A stretch of 64,000 nucleotides of DNA. Origin: Sedimentisphaerales bacterium (GTDB lineage: Bacteria > Planctomycetota > Phycisphaerae > Sedimentisphaerales > Anaerobacaceae). Made by a program: the position numbers and the translations under genes. Below are positions 56,091-64,000 of this stretch, one piece after another; the stretch's first letter is position 1; each line of letters starts with the position of its first letter. Where the stretch lies: assembly GCA_016931715.1 (NCBI GenBank), contig JAFGEF010000168.1:1-64000 (forward strand). The letters run 5' to 3'. The notes under the pieces were generated by a model. The model was not told the origin of the DNA. It saw only the letters and a list, made by a program, of their open reading frames with translations, and searched no databases.

Positions 56091-56489
56091 ATGAGTTTAA
56101 GTGATCCTATTGCTGATATGCTGACAAGAATTCGCAATGCTGCGCGAGTAAGTAAGAATGAGGTTCAGATTAAGGCCTCGAAAATATGTGTAGGTATTGC
56201 GGATGTTTTGAAAAAAGAAGGCTACATTGAAGATTATGATCGTATTGAAGACAGCAGACAGGGAATTATAAGGATTAAATTGAAATATAACCAGGATGGT
56301 CGTTCTATAATTAATGAAATAAAAAGGTCAAGTAAACCCGGTTGCAGAACGTATTTGTCTGTAGATAAATTACCCCGTGTTATGGCTGGCATGGGTATTG
56401 CGATTGTCTCGACAAGTAAGGGTGTAATGAGTGACAGAAGCTGCCGCGAAGCCAACGTCGGCGGTGAAATAATTTGTACGGTAAACTAA
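56091..56489 (+). CDS. rpsH: 30S ribosomal protein S8
   Basis: 132 aa. SDPIADMLTRIRNAARV start and the end GMGIAIVSTSKGVMSDR.CREANVGGEIIC. Its TAA overlaps the ATG of rplF by one base. Confidence 0.97.
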   Translation: MSLSDPIADMLTRIRNAARVSKNEVQIKASKICVGIADVLKKEGYIEDYDRIEDSRQGIIRIKLKYNQDGRSIINEIKRSSKPGCRTYLSVDKLPRVMAGMGIAIVSTSKGVMSDRSCREANVGGEIICTVN

Positions 56490-57070
56490 TGAGTCGTATT
56501 GGTAAAAAACCTGTTGAAATACCTGTGGGTGTCAAAGTCGAGCAGAACGGAGCTTTTATAAAAGTTTCCGGTCCTCGCGGTAATATGCAAATTGCAGGCC
56601 ACCCGCTTATTAAAGTAAAAGTCGAAGATTCTCAGAAGAGAATCCTGGTGGAAAATGAAGAACCTCAAAATCCTCAGGGTAAACAAATGCACGGCACAAT
56701 ACGTTCGCTGATTGCTAACATGGTGGCCGGAGTTAGTAAGGGTTTTGAGAGAAAAATGGAAATATACGGTACAGGATACAATCTCAAGGAACAGGGTAAG
56801 AAGTTGATTTTTCAGGTTGGTTACAGTCATCCTGTAGAGCTTGAGATACCGGAAGGCGTAAAAGTTAATGTTGATGTTGCGGCTACAAGAGGTAACGATG
56901 TGCCTGCAAAGTTTACTCTTTCTTCGATAGATAAAGCAGTTCTTGGAAAGTTCGCATCTGAAATAAGAAAAGTACGACCTCCAGAACCATATAAAGGAAA
57001 AGGTATCCGATACGCTGATGAACAAGTGATCCGTAAAGAAGGCAAAGCTTTTGCCTCGGGAGCATCTTAA
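56489..57070 (+). CDS. rplF: 50S ribosomal protein L6
   Basis: 193 aa from ATG 56489 (MSRIGKKPVEIPVGVKV); the frame opens at 56474 without support. It ends with the L6 signature RPPEPYKGKGIRYADEQVIRK in part. One-base TAATG overlap with rpsH implies coupled translation. Confidence 0.96.
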   Translation: MSRIGKKPVEIPVGVKVEQNGAFIKVSGPRGNMQIAGHPLIKVKVEDSQKRILVENEEPQNPQGKQMHGTIRSLIANMVAGVSKGFERKMEIYGTGYNLKEQGKKLIFQVGYSHPVELEIPEGVKVNVDVAATRGNDVPAKFTLSSIDKAVLGKFASEIRKVRPPEPYKGKGIRYADEQVIRKEGKAFASGAS

Positions 57071-57072
57071 TA

Positions 57073-57438
57073 ATGAATACCAAGAGTATGCAAAAAGCAG
57101 CATTGAGACGCAGAAAACACACGCGAAAGAAAATATTTGGTACACCGGACAGACCTCGTTTGACGGTATTTCGCTCGAACAGGCATATTTATGCCCAGGT
57201 TATAGACGATTCCGCCGGGGCGACGCTTGCTTGTGCAAGTACAAAATCGAAATCTATGCATGGGCAGTTGGCTAAGTCGGGAAATAAAAAAGCTGCTGAA
57301 GTAGTTGGTGAAGCAATTGCCAAGCAGGCTCTTGGCGTGGGTATCAAATGTGTTTGTTTCGATAAGAATCGATATAAATATCATGGCAGAGTCGAAGCTC
57401 TTGCCAAGGCGGCAAGAAAAGCCGGATTGGATTTTTAA
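57073..57438 (+). CDS. rplR: 50S ribosomal protein L18
   Basis: 121 aa. RRRKHTRKKIFGTPDRPRLTVFRSNRHIYAQVIDD start and end RYKYHGRVEALAKAARKAGL. Binds 5S rRNA. Confidence 0.96.
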   Translation: MNTKSMQKAALRRRKHTRKKIFGTPDRPRLTVFRSNRHIYAQVIDDSAGATLACASTKSKSMHGQLAKSGNKKAAEVVGEAIAKQALGVGIKCVCFDKNRYKYHGRVEALAKAARKAGLDF

Positions 57439-57469
57439 TCAAGTATAAATATAAGGTTTGGAGAAGAAA

Positions 57470-57976
57470 TTGGCAGTAGAACCTGTTAAATTATCAGATC
57501 AGGAAGAAAGACCTCTTGAAGATACTGTAGTCAAGGTTTTTCGCTGTTCTAAAGTCGTAAAGGGTGGCCGAAGGTTCAGTTTCGCTGCACTGGTTGTTGT
57601 CGGTGATCGCGACGGAACAGTTGGTATCGGATATGGTAAGGCTAACGAAGTTCCGCAAGCTGTTGAGAAGGCTGTAAAAGACGCGAAGAAGAGCCTGTGC
57701 CAGGTAGAATTAGTAGGACGTACTATTCCACATCAGACTCAGGGCAAGTACAGGGCTACAAGAATAACAATAGCGCCTGCCAGTCCGGGAACAGGAGTAA
57801 TCGCCGGCTCCAGTGCTCGAGCGGTGCTCGAATTTGCCGGAGTGCAAGACGTTCTTACAAAAGTGTACGGAAGCACTTCTGCCAAAAATGTTGTGAAAGC
57901 CACACTGGATGGCTTATTAAAATTACGCAGTAAGGAAATGGTTGAATCCCTTAGAGGAGTAGCAATTAAAAATTAA
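57470..57976 (+). CDS. rpsE: 30S ribosomal protein S5
   Basis: 168 aa. The start is taken as TTG 57470, with GGAG six bases upstream; an upstream in-frame TTG at 57458 overlaps that ribosome binding site. Signatures GGRRFSFAALVVVGDRDGTV, GYGKANEVPQAVEKAVKDAK and ASPGTGVIAGSSARAVLEFAGV. The next gene is rplO directly; rpmD (L30) is absent from its usual place. Confidence 0.94.
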   Translation: MAVEPVKLSDQEERPLEDTVVKVFRCSKVVKGGRRFSFAALVVVGDRDGTVGIGYGKANEVPQAVEKAVKDAKKSLCQVELVGRTIPHQTQGKYRATRITIAPASPGTGVIAGSSARAVLEFAGVQDVLTKVYGSTSAKNVVKATLDGLLKLRSKEMVESLRGVAIKN

Positions 57977-58003
57977 TTGCCGATATACTATAGGGTAATT
58001 TGA

Positions 58004-58459
58004 ATGTTAAATCACGAAATAACATCGGTTGTAGGTAAATATACAAAACGTCGTCGCATCGGCAGAGGTCCGGGAAGCGGTCACGGTAAAACTTGCGGCA
58101 GAGGCCACAAAGGCAGCGGCAGCAGGGCTGGTTCAACAGCTTTTTCATTGTTTGAAGGCGGGCAGATGCCTTTGTTCAGAAAGCTTCCGAAGCGAGGTTT
58201 CAGCAATTTTAATTTTGCCGTTCCATGTGAAATTGTAAATATTTGCCAGTTGGAAAGATTTGAAGACGGGTCGGTTATTGGACTTGAGCAGCTTTCAGAC
58301 GCAGGTTTGATACACAGTAATAGCAGCAGAGTTAAGATACTCGGCAAAGGAGATCTGACTAAAAAATTGCAGGTTACCGCTCATAAGTACAGCAAATCCG
58401 CCGAACAGAAAATAGTTGCGTTAGGCGGTTCAGCTAATCTTGTTAAGAAAAGCGGATAG
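58004..58459 (+). CDS. rplO: 50S ribosomal protein L15
   Basis: 151 aa. RIGRGPGSGHGKTCGRGHKG, KLPKRGFSNFNF and ILGKGDLTKKLQVTAHKYSKSA. Normal length. Confidence 0.96.
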   Translation: MLNHEITSVVGKYTKRRRIGRGPGSGHGKTCGRGHKGSGSRAGSTAFSLFEGGQMPLFRKLPKRGFSNFNFAVPCEIVNICQLERFEDGSVIGLEQLSDAGLIHSNSSRVKILGKGDLTKKLQVTAHKYSKSAEQKIVALGGSANLVKKSG

Positions 58460-58500
58460 GGGTTAGGCGTTTACGCCGAATGGATTTAAGAAATTAAATT

Positions 58501-59847
58501 ATGCTTGGAACTGTAGTAAATATATTTCGGATACGTGATCTTCGCAATAAGATTCTTTTTACAGTTGCGCTGCTGATGATATACAGGATTGGTTTTCATA
58601 TTCCTATTCCCGGTTTCAATTATGAAGCACAAATTCCAGAAGCCAGCAGTTCCGATTCACCTTTCGGAAGAGCTGCTGAGATGATGCGGATGTTTACCGG
58701 TGGAAGGCTCGATCAAAGCAGTTTGTTTGGATTGGGTATTATGCCGTATATTACTGCATCAATTATTCTTATGCTGCTGGGTGAAGTAATTCCTGCATTG
58801 AAGAAACTTCGTCAGGAAGGTCAAACAGGTTATAAGAAAATCAATGAATACACACGCTACCTGACTGTGTTTATATGTATAATTCAGGCGCTTATGTTTA
58901 TGAAGTTGCTGGGAGGGCAGGATTTAATTTATGCTGGCATGCAGCGCAGAGCTATACTGATGGGTGTAATCGGTATGACAGCAGGAACGGTATTTCTGAT
59001 GTGGCTCGGCGAGCAAATAGATGAATATGGCATTGGTAATGGCATTAGTTTGATAATTATGGCTGGTATTATTTCCAGAATACCATGGGTAATTCGTGAA
59101 GTTTGGCTTAATACCAATTTTACAATATCTCCTCCAGAAGGCAGTTATGGTCCGATTACAATAATATTTCTTATAGCGGCATCTGTATTTGTTGTTGCTG
59201 GTGCAATATTAATTACCCAGGGACAGCGAAGAATCCCTATTCAGCAGGCAAAACAAATGCGGGGCAGGAGAATGTACGGCGGTCAAAGACATTATCTGCC
59301 TTTAAGAGTTAATCACGGCGGTGTCATGCCGATTATTTTCGCATCGAGTTTTATGATGTTCCCTCCGATTATATTAGAAAGACTGGCAAAGGCTTTCCCC
59401 TCTGATACTTTGATAATGCTAAACGAGGCATTCGCTTTTCATGCGTATACATATAATGTTATATATGTTATATTAATCTTCTTATTTGCTTATTTCTGGG
59501 TTACAGTACAATTCCAGCCCAAGGAAATGGCTAAAAACCTCCGTGATTCCGGCAGTTTTATACCGGGTCTTCGACCAGGCCGAAGGACTGCGGAATATCT
59601 TGAAACTGTAATGATCAGGATAACATATTTTGGAGCCGCTTTTTTGGCAATAATTGCTATTGTACCTTCGGTTATCTCCGTAGTTATGTCTATTGATTAT
59701 GGTATTACGAATTATCTCGGAGGTACGGGCTTACTGATTGTTGTAAGTGTCTCTCTGGATTTGGTTCAGAAAGTAGAAGCCAATCTGTTAATGAGAAGTT
59801 ACGAAGGCTTCAGCAGCGCCGGCAGAATAAAAGGAGCGTATGCATGA
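58501..59847 (+). CDS. secY: protein translocase subunit SecY
   Basis: 448 aa with ten hydrophobic helices. IFRIRDLRNKILFTVALLMIYRIG start, LGIMPYITASIILMLL, the cytoplasmic loop QRRIPIQQAKQMRGRRMYGG, and NLRDSGSFIPGLRPGRRTAEYLE. It is the channel of the Sec translocase. Its TGA overlaps the ATG of adk. Confidence 0.97.
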   Translation: MLGTVVNIFRIRDLRNKILFTVALLMIYRIGFHIPIPGFNYEAQIPEASSSDSPFGRAAEMMRMFTGGRLDQSSLFGLGIMPYITASIILMLLGEVIPALKKLRQEGQTGYKKINEYTRYLTVFICIIQALMFMKLLGGQDLIYAGMQRRAILMGVIGMTAGTVFLMWLGEQIDEYGIGNGISLIIMAGIISRIPWVIREVWLNTNFTISPPEGSYGPITIIFLIAASVFVVAGAILITQGQRRIPIQQAKQMRGRRMYGGQRHYLPLRVNHGGVMPIIFASSFMMFPPIILERLAKAFPSDTLIMLNEAFAFHAYTYNVIYVILIFLFAYFWVTVQFQPKEMAKNLRDSGSFIPGLRPGRRTAEYLETVMIRITYFGAAFLAIIAIVPSVISVVMSIDYGITNYLGGTGLLIVVSVSLDLVQKVEANLLMRSYEGFSSAGRIKGAYA

Positions 59848-60491
59848 GAATAGTTTTATTAGGAGCTCCAGGTTCCGGCAAAGGAACTCAGTGTAAAAAT
59901 ATTGTCGAGCAATATAGCCTGCTTCATTTATCCAGCGGTGATATTCTCCGCAGGGAAAGAGCCGCGAAAAGTGATTTGGGAAAAAAAGCCCAAAGCTATA
60001 TGGACTCAGGAGCACTCGTACCTGATGATCTTATTATTAAAATGATGGCAAAGGCTATTTCAAAGGCTCCTAAAGAAGGTTTTATCCTGGATGGTTTTCC
60101 AAGAACTGTCAATCAGGCTAAAGAGCTTGATAAATCAATGGCTGATGCTGGACAGAAAATTGATTTCGTTTTAAATCTTGAAGTTGATGACGGAATTATT
60201 GAAAAACGCATAACAGGCAGAAGAAGCTGCCCGAAGTGCGGAGCGGTTTATCATATAGAAAATATGAAACCGAAGAAAGATGGTGTTTGTGACAATGATG
60301 GTACCAGTCTTGTTCAAAGACCTGATGATACATCTGAAGTTGTTGCGAATCGATTGAATACTTACCATCAGCAAACGGAACCGCTGGTGGATTATTATAA
60401 GAAGAACGGCGATGTTTATGATATTCGATCTGACAGAGATCCGGAAATAGTCAAAGCTGATATTTTTGAATTATTGGATTCTCCCGCATAG
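59844..60491 (+). CDS. adk: adenylate kinase
   Basis: 215 aa, long (lid-containing) form. P-loop LLGAPGSGKGTQC, FILDGFPRTVNQA, and a zinc-type LID with CPKCGAVYH...CDNDG: two Cys, then Cys and Asp as the fourth ligand position. Converts AMP and ATP to ADP. Overlaps secY by 4 bp. Confidence 0.97.
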   Translation: MRIVLLGAPGSGKGTQCKNIVEQYSLLHLSSGDILRRERAAKSDLGKKAQSYMDSGALVPDDLIIKMMAKAISKAPKEGFILDGFPRTVNQAKELDKSMADAGQKIDFVLNLEVDDGIIEKRITGRRSCPKCGAVYHIENMKPKKDGVCDNDGTSLVQRPDDTSEVVANRLNTYHQQTEPLVDYYKKNGDVYDIRSDRDPEIVKADIFELLDSPA

Positions 60492-60531
60492 ACATGAAGC
60501 TGCTTTTATTTAATGTAAGATGTGAAAGTAA

Positions 60532-61314
60532 ATGGCTATAACGCTTCGCAGCCCGAGAGAAATAGGATTGATGCGTCAGGCAGGAGCTGTTGTAGCAGAT
60601 GTTCTTTTAAAACTTAAAGAGAATTCGAAGCCGGGAGTAACTACTGCTTATCTGAACGATATGGCTATTCAGTTGGCTAAAGAGGCCGGAGCTGATACAT
60701 TGTTCAAAGGTGTTCGTTCGCCCTTGTCTAAAATTCCATTTCCAGGGGCAATTTGTACCTCGATCAACGAAGAACTTGTTCATGGAATACCTTCAGATAA
60801 GATAAGGCTGAATGAAGGTGATATACTCAGTATAGATTTTGGTGTCAGGCTTAATGGTTATTGCGGTGATTCTGCAATTACTGTTGCTATTGGTAAAATC
60901 AGCAGAGAAAAACAAAGACTGATGGATTTAACTGAACATATTCTTGATATAGCAATAGCAAAAGCTGCTCCTGGTTTGAAATGGAGTCAGATAGCTTCTG
61001 TGATGCAGCAGAAGGCCGAATCTGCCGGTTTTTCAGTTGTTAGAGACTTTGTTGGACATGGAATTGGCACGAATATGCATGAAGACCCGAAAGTGCCTAA
61101 TTTCGTGAGTAGAGAATTACTGGCAAACGATATTTGTCTGACTGAAGGTATGGTAATTGCGGTTGAGCCTATGGTAAATGCAGGCTCATATGCAGTAAGG
61201 ACGCTGAGAAATGGTTGGACCGTGGTAACAAAAGATAAGAAATGCTCAGCACATTTTGAACACACTATAGCAATAGTGAAAAATGGTTGTGAAGTATTAA
61301 CAATGAAGAAATAA
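60532..61314 (+). CDS. map: methionine aminopeptidase
   Basis: 260 aa type I enzyme that removes N-terminal Met. Metal ligands are visible in IDFGVRLNGYCGDSAIT (two Asp), FVGHGIGTNMHEDP (His), TEGMVIAVEPM (Glu) and EHTIAI (Glu). Standard place between adk and infA. Confidence 0.97.
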   Translation: MAITLRSPREIGLMRQAGAVVADVLLKLKENSKPGVTTAYLNDMAIQLAKEAGADTLFKGVRSPLSKIPFPGAICTSINEELVHGIPSDKIRLNEGDILSIDFGVRLNGYCGDSAITVAIGKISREKQRLMDLTEHILDIAIAKAAPGLKWSQIASVMQQKAESAGFSVVRDFVGHGIGTNMHEDPKVPNFVSRELLANDICLTEGMVIAVEPMVNAGSYAVRTLRNGWTVVTKDKKCSAHFEHTIAIVKNGCEVLTMKK

Positions 61315-61356
61315 CAAATGGTATCTCAAATAAGTCACGGTCAAAAAGAAATAAAT

Positions 61357-61572
61357 ATGGCAAAGAAGGACACAATAAGATTGCAGGCCAAGGTGACCGA
61401 AGCTTTGCCGAATGCGATGTTCAAGGTGGAACTTGAAAACGGCCACAAAGTTTTGGCTCACGTTTCCGGCAAGATGCGAATGAATTTTATTCGTATTTTA
61501 CCAGGTGATTCGGTTACAGTTGAAATGTCGCCTTATGACCTGAACAGGGGTCGCATAATATTAAGAAGTTAG
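61357..61572 (+). CDS. infA: translation initiation factor IF-1
   Basis: 71 aa from ATG 61357 ([20 protein letters not shown]); the frame is open 39 bases further up without support. OB fold with [20 protein letters not shown] and [13 protein letters not shown]. Confidence 0.96.
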   Translation: MAKKDTIRLQAKVTEALPNAMFKVELENGHKVLAHVSGKMRMNFIRILPGDSVTVEMSPYDLNRGRIILRS

Positions 61573-61642
61573 CCGCGTCTTATGTACCTTGCATGTGCAA
61601 AGGTATTTAAGCAGCGAATTGTGATTATAATAGGTTTGATAA

Positions 61643-61756
61643 ATGAAAGTTAGAAGTTCTGTAAAACGTATATGTGAAAATTGCAAGATTGTTCGACGCA
61701 GAGGTATTGTGCGTGTAGTTTGTTCAAATCCGCGTCACAAACAGAGGCAAGGCTAA
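61643..61756 (+). CDS. rpmJ: 50S ribosomal protein L36
   Basis: 37 aa: [20 protein letters not shown] then [17 protein letters not shown]. The zinc ligands of the C+ form (CENC, C, H) are complete. Lies between infA and rpsM as expected. Confidence 0.97.
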   Translation: MKVRSSVKRICENCKIVRRRGIVRVVCSNPRHKQRQG

Positions 61757-61830
61757 CTGAACTGGTAGTTATATGTTACCGAACTTTAAAACTATAAGTT
61801 TACAGTTAAGAACAATAACAAGGAGTTAAT

Positions 61831-62217
61831 ATGCCGCGTATAGTTGGTGTTGATATACCCAACGATAAATCGATTTGGATTGCTATGACTTATATTGCTG
61901 GTATAGGCAAGAACACTTCTGAGAAGATATTGAGAGAAGCTGGAATTGATAAAACACTGAAAGCCAATAAGCTTACTGAAGACGATCTTAGCAAGATAAC
62001 ACAGATAATTGATCGAAATTATTTAGTTGAAGGTCAGTTACGTCGCCAGGTGTCTCAGAATATCGCACGGCTTCGTGATATTGGTTGTTACAGGGGTGTT
62101 CGTCATAGGAAAGGATTGCCTGTTCGTGGGCAGCAAACCCAGAGTAATGCACGGACTCGAAAAGGTCCGAGGAAAACTGTTGCGGGCAAAAAAGGTGTGA
62201 AAGAAGCTCATGGATAA
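61831..62217 (+). CDS. rpsM: 30S ribosomal protein S13
   Basis: 128 aa. [23 protein letters not shown] start, [32 protein letters not shown](Q)[15 protein letters not shown] in order. AAGGAG ribosome binding site. Confidence 0.97.
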   Translation: MPRIVGVDIPNDKSIWIAMTYIAGIGKNTSEKILREAGIDKTLKANKLTEDDLSKITQIIDRNYLVEGQLRRQVSQNIARLRDIGCYRGVRHRKGLPVRGQQTQSNARTRKGPRKTVAGKKGVKEAHG

Positions 62218-62255
62218 TTCAATTGTTGGAATAAATAGATAATTAGAGAGGAATA

Positions 62256-62636
62256 ATGGCAAAGAAGACAAAAAGAAAAGTTCGTAAAAATATTGTTCGT
62301 GCTATTGTTCATATAAAGGCAACTTTTAACAATACATTGATAACTATAACAGATTTGGATGGTAACGCAGTTTGTACGAGTTCTACAGGTTGTGTTGGCT
62401 TCAAAGGCTCACGTAAGAGCACGCCTTTTGCCGCCCAGAAAGCCGCTCAGCGTTGCGCCACTGCCGCTATGCGTAATGGTGTTCGCGAAGTGGAAATCCG
62501 GGTTAAAGGGCCTGGTTCAGGTCGCGAGTCAGCTATTTCGGCTCTTCAGCAGGCAGGATTGCGTATTACTTCAATAGAAGATGTTACTCCTCTGCCTCAT
62601 AATGGCTGCAGACCGCCAAAACGAAGAAGGGTATAA
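62256..62636 (+). CDS. rpsK: 30S ribosomal protein S11
   Basis: 126 aa. [53 protein letters not shown]-like ([19 protein letters not shown]) and [18 protein letters not shown]. Confidence 0.97.
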   Translation: MAKKTKRKVRKNIVRAIVHIKATFNNTLITITDLDGNAVCTSSTGCVGFKGSRKSTPFAAQKAAQRCATAAMRNGVREVEIRVKGPGSGRESAISALQQAGLRITSIEDVTPLPHNGCRPPKRRRV

Positions 62637-62672
62637 CTAAGTAAAGATTTTTTTTGGAGATGAATAATTAAG

Positions 62673-63305
62673 ATGGGACGTTATTTAGGTTCATCTTGTA
62701 AGCAATGTCGTCGTGAAGGTATGAAGCTGATGCTTAAGGGCATCAGATGTGAGACTGCAAAATGCCCAATCGAGAAAAAGCAACGTAACCTTGCTCCTGG
62801 TATGCACGGCTGGCGCAAAGGCCGCAATAGTGAATATGGAGTTCGTTTGCGGGAAAAACAGAAAGTAAAAAGATACTATGGAATACTGGACAGGCAGTTT
62901 ATGCGATGTTTCCATAAAGCTGAGCAAATAAAGGGCAATACAGGTGAAAATTTACTGCAATTACTCGAAAGACGCTTGGATAATGTTGTGTATAAGCTGA
63001 ATTTTGCTTCTTCTCGCAAGGCGGCAAGACAGCTTATTTCACATGGTCATATTTATGTGAACGGACGAAAAAATAACATTAGTGATTATACAACTAAAAT
63101 TGGCGACAAAATTACAGTTAAAAATTCCGGAAGAAGCGCCAAGAAGGTAAAAGAGCAATTAGATAGCAATCCGAATTATACTACTCAGAGCTGGCTGCAG
63201 TTGGCTCGGGAAAAAAATGAAGCTACGGTAGTTGCTCTTCCAACAAGAGATGATGTTCAGATTCCTGTAGAAGAACAGTTCGTTGTGGAAATCTGTTCGA
63301 GATAA
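62673..63305 (+). CDS. rpsD: 30S ribosomal protein S4
   Basis: 210 aa. The N-terminal zinc knuckle is complete (C9, C12, C26, C31: SSCKQCRREG...CETAKCPIEK), marking the C+ form. S4 domain: LLQLLERRLDNVVYKLNFASSRKAARQLISHGHI in conserved order. Confidence 0.97.
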   Translation: MGRYLGSSCKQCRREGMKLMLKGIRCETAKCPIEKKQRNLAPGMHGWRKGRNSEYGVRLREKQKVKRYYGILDRQFMRCFHKAEQIKGNTGENLLQLLERRLDNVVYKLNFASSRKAARQLISHGHIYVNGRKNNISDYTTKIGDKITVKNSGRSAKKVKEQLDSNPNYTTQSWLQLAREKNEATVVALPTRDDVQIPVEEQFVVEICSR

Positions 63306-63405
63306 AAAATATTTTGTTTTTATATAGTTGAGTTCCGACAGGATCTGTTTTTATGATTTTTACAAATAAAAGTGTTGTCGGCTCAGAAGAATTGAGGAGA
63401 CTTAT

Positions 63406-64000
63406 ATGCGTGTTACATGGCGTGGTTTAGAGTTGCCGACTCGTGTTGAAAAAGATACGGTTATATCGAGTGAAAAATATGGCCGGTTCTTCATCGAGCC
63501 GTTCGAGCGTGGTTTCGGTACTACTATTGGCAATAGCCTCAGACGCATTTTGCTTTCCTCTCTGGAAGGCAGCAGTGTTACATCAATAAAAATTAAGGGT
63601 GTTGACCATGAATTCAGTTCTTTAAAAGGAGTGGTTGAAGATGTAACTGATATTGTTTTGAATGTTAAAAATCTGATTGTCAGGCTTAATGACCGCGGAC
63701 CGAAAAAAATGAATATTTCGGTAAATAAGTCTGGTGTTGTTTCTGCTGCCAATATTGTTGCTGATCCTGCAATTGAAGTTATAAACAAAGATTTGGTCAT
63801 AGCTACTTTAACCGAAGATATCAGTTTCGAGATGGAAATGGTAGTTGAGAATGGTCGTGGTTATGTGCCGGCATCAGAACGAATCGAAGATGCAGACAGA
63901 TTTGAGCAGGAAATAGGGGTAATTGTACTTGATGCGGTATATTCACCTGTAACGAGAGTTCGCTACACGACTGAAAATACGCGTGTAGGCCAGAAAACTA
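63406..64000 (+). CDS. rpoA: DNA-directed RNA polymerase subunit alpha (partial, runs off window)
   Basis: 198 codons from ATG 63406 to the window end. N-terminal dimerisation domain: [31 protein letters not shown], then the assembly-domain segment [10 protein letters not shown]. The C-terminal domain lies beyond the window. Ribosome binding site GAGGAG upstream. Confidence 0.95.
   Translation, partial: MRVTWRGLELPTRVEKDTVISSEKYGRFFIEPFERGFGTTIGNSLRRILLSSLEGSSVTSIKIKGVDHEFSSLKGVVEDVTDIVLNVKNLIVRLNDRGPKKMNISVNKSGVVSAANIVADPAIEVINKDLVIATLTEDISFEMEMVVENGRGYVPASERIEDADRFEQEIGVIVLDAVYSPVTRVRYTTENTRVGQKT

Noticed and set aside
57458-57469. Upstream TTG start for rpsE
   Set aside because: It overlaps the GGAG ribosome binding site that serves the TTG at 57470.
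1-64000. CRISPR array, rRNA genes or a prophage
   Set aside because: No regularly spaced direct repeats, no rRNA-like sequence and no phage structural or integrase genes are seen.

Overview
The window looks like a chromosomal segment of an AT-rich, probably anaerobic member of the Planctomycetota, most likely of the Phycisphaerae/Sedimentisphaerales kind. This is inferred from gene content, not from an rRNA gene. The clues are large exported proteins with a beta-helix plus dockerin-like motif (GDINGDCRVDIN...), a subtilase with a LamG tail, an EF-Tu with a remodelled switch I, no L30 gene between S5 and L15, and a bacterial His-type Thi4 thiazole synthase. Recognisable sigma70-like promoters recur with a 16-nt spacer.

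Layout. 1-6.4 kb: decayed IS1634-like transposase, then three exported proteins on the minus strand (hypothetical; subtilase with a frameshift inside its LamG domain; beta-helix/dockerin/BsuPI-like protein). 6.8-10.8 kb: 6-phosphogluconolactonase, a TPP riboswitch with terminator driving thi4, then pgsA and rimO on the minus strand. 11-23.9 kb: secretin-like protein, a small unknown, the rpsB-tsf-pyrH-frr operon, a large AsmA-like protein, a BrkB-family protein, a ClC chloride channel and YjbQ. 24-26.8 kb: a broken DDE transposase beside an orphan TolC/NodT-type outer-membrane factor and its TetR/CecR regulator, which has a 16-bp palindromic operator. 26.9-30.3 kb: a complete IS1595-family transposon. 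30.4-43.9 kb: tRNA-Thr, tuf, rpmG, tRNA-Trp, secE, nusG, rplKAJL, rpoBC. 45.2-64 kb: rpsL-rpsG, a terminator, fusA, and the S10-spc-alpha ribosomal cluster from rpsJ to rpoA, which runs off the window.

The most notable object is the element at 26912-30257. It has perfect 23-bp terminal inverted repeats, a perfect 8-bp target duplication (AAAAAATT on both sides) and an intact ISXO2/IS1595-type transposase. Its cargo is not typical of an insertion sequence: a coiled-coil/winged-helix protein, two tiny ORFs (51 and 41 codons), a DUF5678-like protein paired with a retropepsin-like aspartic protease, and a class II tRNA gene. The tRNA has a leucine-type body but an apparent UGG (proline) anticodon and an A at position 33. 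A near copy of the inner part of the terminal repeat lies in the transposase promoter, suggesting autoregulation. The perfect target duplication indicates recent insertion, about 170 bp upstream of tRNA-Thr/tuf.

Other items worth attention are the EF-Tu switch I with about five extra residues and no RGITI motif, ribosomal protein L22 fused to an N-terminal XRE-like helix-turn-helix, the palindromic REP-like element between the TPP aptamer and its terminator, and the long structured leader before rpsJ. Most of the rest is conserved translation and transcription machinery in the ancestral str-S10-spc-alpha order.
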